Source: Candidatus Omnitrophota bacterium (GTDB taxonomy: Bacteria; Ratteibacteria; UBA8468; B48-G9; JAFGKM01). From it: a stretch of 5,237 bases of DNA. Positions 1-5,237 of this stretch are shown piece after piece. A program made the translations under genes and the position numbers. The notes beneath the pieces were generated by a model. The model ran no database searches, was not told where the DNA came from, and saw only the letters and a list, made by a program, of their open reading frames with translations. Each line of letters starts with the position of its first letter. The first letter of the stretch is position 1. Location of the stretch: positions 1 through 5,237 of the forward strand of contig JAMWBP010000069.1 in the NCBI GenBank assembly GCA_023819365.1. The letters run 5' to 3'.

Positions 1-998
1 GCTCCTACAGTACCTACAAGTACCCCACAGTCCGGTTTAAGTCCACTGACTCTGCACTTGATATTCATAAACTTCTCCATACCGCAGTCAGCACCAAATC
101 CACTTTCAGTTACCACATAGTCAGCAAGTTTTAGGGCAATCTTATCGGCTATAATAGAACTGTTTCCATGTGCTATATTGGCAAATGGTCCTGCATGGAC
201 AAAGACAGGAGTATGTTCAAGCGTCTGCATCAGTGTTGGATGTATAGCATCTTTAAGAAGGACTGTCATTGCACCTGCTGCTTTTAGGTCTTCAGCAGTC
301 ACTGGCTTTTTATTGCGGGTATGTCCTATAACAATCCTACCCAGCCGTTTTCTTAAGTCAAAAAGCCCTTCAGTAAGTGCTAATATTGCCATTACTTCTG
401 ATGCAACTGTTATATCAAACCCTGTTTCTCTTGGAATACCATTATCTTTACCACCAAGTCCTATAACAATATGTCTCAATGCTCTGTCAGATACATCCAC
501 AACCCTTCGCCATGTTATGGAAAACGGGTCTATATCAAGCGGATTATTTTTAAGTAGTGAATTATCTATGAAAGCAGAAAGAAGGTTGTGTGCGATTCCT
601 ACAGCATGAATATCACCTGTAAGATGAAGGTTAAAGTCCTCCATAGGGATAACCTGTGAATATCCACCGCCTGCAGCACCACCTTTAATTCCAAATACAG
701 GACCAAGAGATGGCTGTCTTATACAGGTAAAGACCTTTTTCCCGAGTTTACCTATCGCCTGAGAAAGTCCTATGGTTGTTACTGTTTTCCCTTCTCCGAG
801 AGGAGTTGGTGTAATAGCAGTCACATCAATATATTTACCTGTATTATTATTTTCTATACTGTTCAATATATCAGTTGAGACCTTTGCCTTATACTTTCCA
901 TACATTTCAAGAAACTTGCTATCAATACCTGCCTTTTCTGCTATTTCAGTTATCGGTAATATCTTTGCCCTCTGGGCAATCTCAAGATCACTTAACAT
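1..998 (-). CDS. fhs: Formate-tetrahydrofolate ligase (FTHFS), N-terminal part, open at left edge
   Basis: This enzyme makes 10-formyl-THF from formate, THF and ATP in the cytoplasm, the entry step of the methyl branch of the Wood-Ljungdahl pathway. About 332 codons are visible; the family is usually near 550-560 residues, so the C-terminal 40% lies outside the window. Visible landmarks are the ATP-binding loop PTPLGEGKT (residues 64-72), the family signature [11 protein letters not shown] (103-113), HLTGDIHA (125-132), [18 protein letters not shown] (180-197) and [15 protein letters not shown] (268-282). The start at 998 is fixed by a strong AAGGAGG five bases upstream and by the typical N-terminus [10 protein letters not shown] consensus-like promoter lies just upstream, so this is probably the first gene of a leftward transcript. 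The last visible residues (VGTVGA) depart from the second family signature (V-A-T-[IV]-R-A-L-K); see findings. The family call is very secure. Confidence 0.97.
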   Translation of the reverse strand, partial: MLSDLEIAQRAKILPITEIAEKAGIDSKFLEMYGKYKAKVSTDILNSIENNNTGKYIDVTAITPTPLGEGKTVTTIGLSQAIGKLGKKVFTCIRQPSLGPVFGIKGGAAGGGYSQVIPMEDFNLHLTGDIHAVGIAHNLLSAFIDNSLLKNNPLDIDPFSITWRRVVDVSDRALRHIVIGLGGKDNGIPRETGFDITVASEVMAILALTEGLFDLRKRLGRIVIGHTRNKKPVTAEDLKAAGAMTVLLKDAIHPTLMQTLEHTPVFVHAGPFANIAHGNSSIIADKIALKLADYVVTESGFGADCGMEKFMNIKCRVSGLKPDCGVLVGTVG

Positions 999-1000
999 TT

Positions 1001-1010
1001 TCCCCTCCTT
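1001..1010 (-). promoter_or_regulatory. Shine-Dalgarno of fhs
   Basis: The minus strand reads AAGGAGGGGA. The AAGGAGG core (1004-1010) lies 5 nt before the ATG ending at 998. It is close to a full anti-Shine-Dalgarno match and settles the fhs start codon. Confidence 0.9.
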
Positions 1011-1024
1011 GTAAAATTTCATCT

Positions 1025-1053
1025 ATTATAGTATTATATCCAGAAAATATCAA
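1025..1053 (-). promoter_or_regulatory. Sigma70-type promoter of fhs
   Basis: On the minus strand, TTGATA (1048-1053; 5 of 6 to the -35 consensus) is followed by a 17-nt spacer and a perfect TATAAT -10 box (1025-1030). Transcription would start near 1018, giving a 5' leader of only about 20 nt that consists mostly of the ribosome binding site. That leaves no room for a riboswitch or leader peptide. The match predicts strong expression from a housekeeping sigma factor. This is a sequence match only. Confidence 0.8.
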
Positions 1054-1100
1054 GGGTGTATAAGTTGGGAACATCGTAAACACTTTTTCAACTCAATTTT

Positions 1101-1150
1101 CCCACTCACCTTTGTCCTCTCCCCTCAGGGGAGAGGGTATGGGTGAGGGG
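1101..1150. repeat. Inverted repeat: 10-bp perfect palindrome arms inside a longer imperfect hairpin
   Basis: CCTCTCCCCT (1116-1125) and AGGGGAGAGG (1127-1136) are perfect reverse complements around one central base. The pairing resumes outside a 5-by-5 internal loop: CCC-CTCACC (1101-1110, one bulged A) pairs with GGTGAGGGG (1142-1150). There is no T-tract after the right arm, so a terminator is unlikely. From memory, the arm sequence resembles dispersed intergenic palindromes (CCTCTCCC/GGGAGAGG type) found in many copies in some bacterial genomes. A genome-wide count would be needed to confirm this. Confidence 0.75.
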
Positions 1151-1194
1151 CTGGGAAAGGGTATGGGTGAGGGGCTGGGAAAGGGTGAGGGGAA
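1129..1194 (+). repeat. 24-bp tandem repeat with GGG every 6 nt (candidate G-quadruplex array)
   Basis: Two identical 24-bp units (1137-1160 and 1161-1184) are followed by a partial copy to 1192. At a finer scale the tract is eleven consecutive GGGNNN hexamers, with GGG beginning at 1129, 1135, 1141, 1147, 1153, 1159, 1165, 1171, 1177, 1183 and 1189. Intervening loops are 2-3 nt. Each 24-bp unit therefore holds exactly four G-runs, which is enough for one quadruplex. The partial third copy lacks the GGGTAT hexamer. The G-rich strand is the plus strand, which is non-template for the gene at 1292. It does not code: the frame in step with the hexamers hits TGA repeatedly. Confidence 0.85.
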
Positions 1195-1291
1195 CAGAGG
1201 AAAGATACAGGCAATGAACTAAGTCATAAGTTTTTCAGGTATATGGATTGTTCATTATCTTTCTCAACTTCTTCAAAAAAAAAGGGGATTT
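1195..1291 (+). promoter_or_regulatory. Leader and ribosome binding site of the methyltransferase-like gene
   Basis: An A-run leads into AAAGGGGA (1281-1288), a moderate Shine-Dalgarno 4-5 nt before the ATG at 1292, and supports that start. Upstream I see only weak promoter-like hexamers (for example TTTTCA and CATTAT about 15 nt apart near 1233-1260) and cannot assign a promoter. No tRNA, small ORF or clear operator is visible between the G-rich repeat and the gene. Confidence 0.45.
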
Positions 1292-2551
1292 ATGATATCA
1301 GCAAGAGATAAAGAGATACTTAGGACACTGGCAAAAGAGGTAGCAGAGATTGCATCACTTGATATCCAGAAAGAAACTATAAAAAAGTGGAAACTTCTCA
1401 ATGATATGAAGGAAGTAAGACCTATGGTATATATATTTGAAATTCCTTGGTGGGAAATTAATAGAGTAGACGAGGAGATGTTTTTAAAAACAGAAGATGA
1501 AAGAGCAAGAAAAATGGAGGAAATTTTACGTAAGACACTTTATATGTGGAAACACTTTCCTGTAGATATGGTGGTAGAGCCATACTATGTTGTTCCAAAG
1601 TGTATTATACACAATCTGTTTGATTTTGGTCTCACAGTTGAAAGAGACCTTATACCATTTGATGGTGGCATAGGGGTCCCTTCTTCACATTACATCTCCC
1701 AGATTAAAGAGGAAAAAGATATAGAAAAGATAAAAACACCACAGATATGGTGTGATTATGATGAAGCAGAAAAGGAGTATGAATGGGTGTGTGATATTTT
1801 AGACGGGATAATGCCTGTCAAAAAACAGGGACATACATCTTTTATGTTTGCACCATGGGATATTCTTGTTATGTGGTGTGGTCCAGAACAGTTATTGTTA
1901 GACCTTGCATTAAGGCCTGGTTATATGCACAAACTTATAGATAGATTTGTCACCGCTTATTGTGATATGCTGGACCAGATGGTAAAACTAAATCTTTTTT
2001 CACTCGGAGGAGAATACTATACTGTGGGTGGGGGATTGAGTTTTACTGACCAATTACCACAACCTGACTTTAATCCAGATTCAGTTCGTCTATGCGACTT
2101 ATGGGGAAGAGCAATGGCACAGATATTTTCAGAGGTATCCCCTGCTATGCATGAAGAATTTGCCATCCAGTATGAAAAGCGATATCTTAACAGGGCAGGA
2201 CTTGTCTACTATGGATGCTGTGAACCACTTCATAACAAGGTAGATATAATTGCAAAACACATTCCTAAGTTAAGGAAGATATCAATGAGCCCGTGGGTTA
2301 ATATAAAGAAGGGATACGAAGCAACAGAAGGAAGGTTTGTGTTTTCTTTTAAGCCAAACCCTGCATTCCTTGCCACAAAAGATAAATGGGATAGAGAGAG
2401 CGCAAAAAAACAAATTCAGGAACTGCTTGATATCACAAAAGGGAAAAATGTTGAGATAATCCTTAAAGATATCAGTACTGTCCGCCATGAACCCAGGCGT
2501 CTATGGGAATGGGCTGATATGGTTATGGATATGGTAATGAAATATGAGTAG
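1292..2551 (+). CDS. URO-D/MtaA-superfamily protein, probable methyltransferase of unknown substrate
   Basis: This 419-residue soluble protein has no signal peptide or membrane segment. Its C-terminal half resembles the TIM-barrel uroporphyrinogen-decarboxylase superfamily, which also includes corrinoid-dependent methyltransferases such as MtaA/MtbA. Recognisable blocks are GGEYYTVGGGLSFTDQLPQ (239-257), YYGCCEPLHNKVDII (306-320), KLRKISMSPWVNI (326-338), FSFKPNPA (351-358) and VEIILKDISTV (387-397). The block GCCEPLH (308-314) sits where MtaA-type enzymes carry the His-x-Cys zinc motif, and the later zinc-ligand cysteine of those enzymes appears absent. The heme-pathway UroD N-terminal PVWLMRQAGRY-type motif is absent, so this is not hemE. 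It lies between metF and fhs on the opposite strand, which suggests one-carbon transfer, but no corrinoid protein is present. The fold call is fairly sure; the methyltransferase role is inferred and the substrate is unknown. Confidence 0.75.
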   Translation: MISARDKEILRTLAKEVAEIASLDIQKETIKKWKLLNDMKEVRPMVYIFEIPWWEINRVDEEMFLKTEDERARKMEEILRKTLYMWKHFPVDMVVEPYYVVPKCIIHNLFDFGLTVERDLIPFDGGIGVPSSHYISQIKEEKDIEKIKTPQIWCDYDEAEKEYEWVCDILDGIMPVKKQGHTSFMFAPWDILVMWCGPEQLLLDLALRPGYMHKLIDRFVTAYCDMLDQMVKLNLFSLGGEYYTVGGGLSFTDQLPQPDFNPDSVRLCDLWGRAMAQIFSEVSPAMHEEFAIQYEKRYLNRAGLVYYGCCEPLHNKVDIIAKHIPKLRKISMSPWVNIKKGYEATEGRFVFSFKPNPAFLATKDKWDRESAKKQIQELLDITKGKNVEIILKDISTVRHEPRRLWEWADMVMDMVMKYE

Positions 2552-2554
2552 TTT

Positions 2555-3427
2555 TTAAAACCCTGAGGCATCAAGAACATCAGGGACATATTTTTCCCAG
2601 CCAAGTGGCATTATGTGTATACCAGAACAGAGTCCTTTCATTCCTTTTATCAATTCAGCAGCAATCTGGACACTTACCTTTGGTCTATCCTTTTTATCTG
2701 CCTCTGCCATCATCTTTATGTATCTTTCAGGAACATTCACACCTGCAACATTTTCATTCATAAACTTAGCCATTCCTGCTGACTTCAAAAGCACTATACC
2801 GCCCAGTACAGGAACCCCAGATTTAGATGCCTTTTCCATAAATTTCTCAAATGCAACAAGGTCATATACCGCCTGTGTCTGGAAAAACCTTGCTCCTGCC
2901 TCAATCTTTTTCTCCATCTTTATAATCTGCAGTTCCTGTGGCTCATATCCAGGACTTACCACCGCACCAGGGAAAAAATAAGGAATTCCATCAAGTTCGT
3001 TTCCTGCCATATCTTTCCCTTTCATTAAATCAGAGACAACCTTAAGGAGCGAAATAGAATCAAGGTCAAAGACCGGCTTTGCATCAGGATGGTCACCTAA
3101 GACAGTGTGGTCCCCTGTAAGTATAAGAAGATTTTTTATGCCTAATACTGCAGCACTTAAAAGGTCTGACTGTAAAGCAAGACGGTTTCTATCCCTGCAG
3201 GTCACCTGAAAAACAGGTTCCAATCCCTTTTCTATAAGAAGATGTGATGTAGCAAGAGAGCCAAGACGCATCACTGAACTCTGCAGGTCAGTAACATTGA
3301 AGGCATCCACCTTATCTTTAATATGTTCTGCCTCCTCTATATGTGGCATTATGTTTGTCCCTTTTGGGGGACCTATCTCACTTGTAATAACAAACTTCCC
3401 ACTTTTAAGTTTTTCTTCAAAATTCAT
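2555..3427 (-). CDS. metF: 5,10-methylenetetrahydrofolate reductase, catalytic flavoprotein subunit
   Basis: MetF reduces 5,10-methylene-THF to 5-methyl-THF on a flavin in a TIM barrel. The 290-residue length is normal for the bacterial single-domain form. SEIGPPKG (16-23) contains Glu17, equivalent to the catalytic Glu28 of the E. coli enzyme. VTCRDRNRLALQSDLLSA (75-92) and NLLILTGD (99-106, Asp106 matching the E. coli LRGD Asp) are flavin- and folate-site blocks, and FFQTQAVYD (181-189) is the substrate-binding strand. The start follows AAGGAG (3434-3439), which overlaps the end of metV, with a 6-nt spacing. It is the last gene of the rnfC-metV-metF string, 3 bp after metV, and its 3' end forms the candidate terminator. 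In this setting it probably receives electrons through MetV and the RnfC-like subunit rather than directly from NAD(P)H; that part is inferred from known acetogen complexes. Confidence 0.95.
   Translation of the reverse strand: MNFEEKLKSGKFVITSEIGPPKGTNIMPHIEEAEHIKDKVDAFNVTDLQSSVMRLGSLATSHLLIEKGLEPVFQVTCRDRNRLALQSDLLSAAVLGIKNLLILTGDHTVLGDHPDAKPVFDLDSISLLKVVSDLMKGKDMAGNELDGIPYFFPGAVVSPGYEPQELQIIKMEKKIEAGARFFQTQAVYDLVAFEKFMEKASKSGVPVLGGIVLLKSAGMAKFMNENVAGVNVPERYIKMMAEADKKDRPKVSVQIAAELIKGMKGLCSGIHIMPLGWEKYVPDVLDASGF
2557..2595. terminator. Candidate bidirectional terminator between convergent genes
   Basis: CCCTGA (2561-2566) pairs with TCAGGG (2580-2585). One further G-C pair (2568/2578) across a mismatch extends the stem. 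On the plus strand the hairpin follows the stop at 2551 and is trailed by ACATATTTTT. On the minus strand it is trailed at once by TTTT, whose last T begins the metF TAA. The stem is thus encoded in the final codons of metF (Asp-Ala-Ser-Gly-Phe). The short stem and T-runs make it a moderate candidate. Confidence 0.5.
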
Positions 3428-3439
3428 CTCCTACTCCTT
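3428..3439 (-). promoter_or_regulatory. metF ribosome binding site overlapping the metV stop
   Basis: The minus strand reads AAGGAGTAGGAG immediately before the metF ATG. The AAGGAG (3434-3439) forms the last metV codons and the TAG stop lies inside the spacer. Ribosomes finishing metV therefore sit on the metF start signal, which suggests translational coupling and balanced subunit output. Confidence 0.75.
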
Positions 3440-4057
3440 TTTATTACCGGTTATAATAAGTTTGTAATTCCTTATATTTACAGGGTGCCTTTTCAATATC
3501 TCATCTTCATTAAGCAATTTTAACCGTTTGTATATCAGAACCCATCCACAGTCCATATTCTTGCTCACCTCACACTTCCCATCCTTGTTTGCACCACCAC
3601 ATGGACCATTCAAAAGGGATTTAGAACAAGAAGTAATCGGACATATTCCACCTGTAAGATTTAACCAGCACTCTCCACACTGTTGACAGTCCACATCCTG
3701 TGCTTTTAGCCCCTGAAACCCATTTATATAATGGGTATCACAGCCAGGAATTACAGGTATATCAGGGATAAGTTTTGCAACAACCTGAACACCAACACCA
3801 CAGGAAAAGACAACAACCTTTCCAACCTTTTCTAATCTCTCTTTATATCTCTCAAGATACCTTTCAACAAACTCCTCCCTGCAGAGGTAGTCAACACCGA
3901 CTGTTCTATCCATACACTTAAGTTCTGTTAAAAGGAGGTCAATCTCTTCCTCAGGAAGATATACCTCCTTACAGCCAAAACACTTAAATATAAATACATT
4001 TCTGCTATTCAATACACTGACAATTTTTTCTTTTTCTTTAAGTTTTGTTATCAGCAT
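3431..4057 (-). CDS. metV: Methylene-THF reductase partner subunit MetV (MTHFR C-terminal-type, cysteine-rich)
   Basis: MetV is the small cysteine-rich partner of MetF in acetogen-type methylene-THF reductases. The 208-residue protein has 14 cysteines. The diagnostic C-terminal block carries CQQCGEC (124-130), LTGGICPITSCSKSLLNGPC (134-153), KCE (161-163) and MDCGWVLIYKRLKLL (168-182), as in the MTHFR C-terminal domain family; the cysteines are expected to hold zinc and/or an iron-sulfur cluster. The N-terminal half has a CFGC pair (26-29), further cysteines at 48, 59, 86 and 106, and a Rossmann-like VVVFSCGVGVQVVA strand-helix (81-94). Its start lies 20 bp inside the end of the rnfC-like gene behind a weak AAGGGA, so translation probably depends on coupling. 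It is expected to link electron flow from the RnfC-like protein to MetF. No catalytic activity of its own is inferred. Confidence 0.9.
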   Translation of the reverse strand: MLITKLKEKEKIVSVLNSRNVFIFKCFGCKEVYLPEEEIDLLLTELKCMDRTVGVDYLCREEFVERYLERYKERLEKVGKVVVFSCGVGVQVVAKLIPDIPVIPGCDTHYINGFQGLKAQDVDCQQCGECWLNLTGGICPITSCSKSLLNGPCGGANKDGKCEVSKNMDCGWVLIYKRLKLLNEDEILKRHPVNIRNYKLIITGNKKE

Positions 4058-5237
4058 TCTTCTTTCCCTTTTTTATGAGAGATATAAGGTCTATCTTTGA
4101 TGAACATATATACTGGCAACAGCCACACTCAATACAATTTTTCACTTTATACTTTACCATCTCGTTCCAGAGAGATTTTTGCCCATAATAAGCGTAATAA
4201 TATGGTATAAGTTCCATCGGACAGACATCAACGCACCTTCCACATCTAATACAGGTATTTTCTTCTGACACACCCACAGGATATTTCTCCAGCAATAAAA
4301 GTCCTGTGGTTCCCTTTATCACGGAAGAATTTGTATCTTCCTGCAATACTCCCATCATAGGGCCACCCATCTTCAGTTGATATCCTTCAGGGATAGCAGA
4401 AGATTTAATCCCAAAACAGGTATCAAGGATATCCGAAAAATGTGTTCCAATTCTGATGATATAATTACCTGCCGCTATAACATTTTCTCCTACTACTGTA
4501 ACAGGTCTTTCAATCACTGGCATCCCTTCATATATAGCCCTATAAATAGAATAAAGTGTCCCTACATTAAAGACCACGCAACCAACATCAAAAGGTAGTC
4601 CACCTTCAGGTACATCTCTTCCTGTTATCCTTTTTATAAGCATCCTTTCTGCACCCTGTGGATATTTTGTCCGGAGCGTCTCTAATTTCACTGCTGGATA
4701 ATTTTCTAAAGAATGACTAATAACTTTAATCGCCTCTTCTTTATTATCCTCTACAGCAAATATGATATTGGAAACTTCAAGTAAGTAACTCACTATTTCT
4801 ATTCCCTTCAAAATTTCTTCAGGATGTTCCACCATAAGCCGGTTATCTGCATTGAGATATGGTTCACACTCACATCCATTTATAATAAGTGTATCTACTG
4901 GTTTTGGTGGACACAACTTCACAGATGAAGGGAACATCGCCCCACCGAGGCCCACAATACCTTTTTCCCTTAATATCTCTATTAACTTCTCTTTCGGCAG
5001 TTTATCCCAGTCAGACAATGGTTCTACAGAACCATCCAACATCTCTGTATAATCGTTTTCAATAACTATTGCTAACTGGGGTGTTAAAGATACAGGATGT
5101 GTCTTTTCTTCTATCGCTATTACTTTCCCACTTACAGGAGAGTGGATTGCTGATGAAATAAATCCATCTGGCTGGCCTATCTTCTGTCCTTTCTTTACCC
5201 TGTCTCCTACCTTTACAATTACCTTTGCAGGTCTACC
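4038..5237 (-). CDS. rnfC2: RnfC-like NADH-oxidising subunit of the MetVF complex (RnfC2 type), open at right edge
   Basis: The frame stays open to the window edge, so the first in-frame ATG (5040-5042) is internal; 399 residues are visible and the N-terminus is missing. The visible start is the RnfC barrel-sandwich domain (GRPAKVIVKVGDRVKKGQ, then SAIHSPVSGKVIAIEEK). Next comes the NADH/FMN region GIVGLGGAMFPSSVKL (visible residues 93-108) and TLIINGCECEPYL (116-128), an SLBB-like segment, and two [4Fe-4S] motifs: CIRCGRCVDVCP (329-340) and CIECGCCQYIC (368-378). No membrane segment is seen. True Rnf operons continue with rnfD; here metV follows with a 20-bp overlap. That matches RnfC2, the NADH-oxidising third subunit of the soluble MetF-MetV-RnfC2 reductase of Acetobacterium woodii. 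The second cluster motif ends CSSKI, where RnfC proteins usually have CPSKI. The family call is secure; the role rests on gene order. Confidence 0.9.
   Translation of the reverse strand, partial: GRPAKVIVKVGDRVKKGQKIGQPDGFISSAIHSPVSGKVIAIEEKTHPVSLTPQLAIVIENDYTEMLDGSVEPLSDWDKLPKEKLIEILREKGIVGLGGAMFPSSVKLCPPKPVDTLIINGCECEPYLNADNRLMVEHPEEILKGIEIVSYLLEVSNIIFAVEDNKEEAIKVISHSLENYPAVKLETLRTKYPQGAERMLIKRITGRDVPEGGLPFDVGCVVFNVGTLYSIYRAIYEGMPVIERPVTVVGENVIAAGNYIIRIGTHFSDILDTCFGIKSSAIPEGYQLKMGGPMMGVLQEDTNSSVIKGTTGLLLLEKYPVGVSEENTCIRCGRCVDVCPMELIPYYYAYYGQKSLWNEMVKYKVKNCIECGCCQYICSSKIDLISLIKKGKKNADNKT

Noticed and set aside
178..1063. Plus-strand open frames opposite fhs and its leader
   Set aside because: They lie antisense to a clearly conserved FTHFS coding frame, lack ribosome binding sites and have no recognisable protein features.
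1116..1136. Palindrome as a rho-independent terminator
   Set aside because: No T-run follows on the plus strand or in the right place on the minus strand, and both flanking genes point away from it.
1137..1192. 24-bp repeats as a CRISPR array
   Set aside because: Copies are directly adjacent with no spacers and only about 2.3 copies exist.
1292..2551. Uroporphyrinogen decarboxylase hemE
   Set aside because: The length is too great, the N-terminal Arg-rich substrate motif of UroD is missing, and the neighbours are one-carbon genes rather than heme genes.
2613..2981. Plus-strand open frame opposite metF
   Set aside because: It is antisense to conserved MetF motifs and shows only composition-driven hydrophobic sequence; the same holds for open frames opposite the 3' half of the methyltransferase-like gene and the RnfC-like gene.
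5040..5042. ATG at 5042 as the start of the RnfC-like gene
   Set aside because: The frame stays open for 65 more codons to the window edge, and those codons encode the conserved RnfC barrel-sandwich domain, so this Met is internal.
4038..5237. Part of a membrane Rnf operon
   Set aside because: rnfD does not follow; metV does, with an overlapping start.

Overview
The window is a compact stretch of AT-rich bacterial DNA. It carries the methyl-branch genes of folate one-carbon metabolism (Wood-Ljungdahl pathway) and one divergent methyltransferase-like gene. The gene set, heavy use of ATA and AGA/AGG codons, and dense packing suggest an anaerobe with an acetogen-like C1 pathway, possibly from an uncultured or thermophilic lineage. 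The taxonomy cannot be fixed from this sequence alone.

Layout. Bases 1-998 (minus strand) hold the N-terminal 332 or so codons of formate-tetrahydrofolate ligase (fhs), which runs off the left edge. It starts behind a strong Shine-Dalgarno and a near-consensus sigma70-type promoter at 1025-1053. Bases 999-1291 are a divergent intergenic region. It contains a perfect 10-bp-arm palindrome and then a G-rich tandem repeat in which a GGG run recurs every 6 nt eleven times in a row. Bases 1292-2551 (plus strand) encode a 419-residue protein of the uroporphyrinogen-decarboxylase/corrinoid-methyltransferase superfamily. It converges on metF with 3 bp between the stop codons, and a candidate bidirectional terminator lies in the end of metF. 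Bases 2555-5237 (minus strand) are a tightly packed operon transcribed leftward: an RnfC-like subunit (open at the right edge), then metV, then metF. rnfC and metV overlap by 20 bp, and metV and metF are 3 bp apart.

How the genes work together. Fhs activates formate onto tetrahydrofolate. MetF with MetV reduces methylene-THF to methyl-THF. The RnfC-like protein, placed directly before metV and without rnfD after it, resembles the RnfC2 subunit of the NADH-oxidising MetF-MetV-RnfC2 reductase known from Acetobacterium woodii. The reversed methyltransferase-like gene between metF and fhs may pass methyl groups into or out of this pool, but no corrinoid protein is visible and its substrate is unknown. 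The parts most worth a second look are the hexamer-phased G-run array, the unusual Cys-Cys-Glu motif of the methyltransferase-like protein, its inverted position inside the C1 cluster, and the shared terminator.
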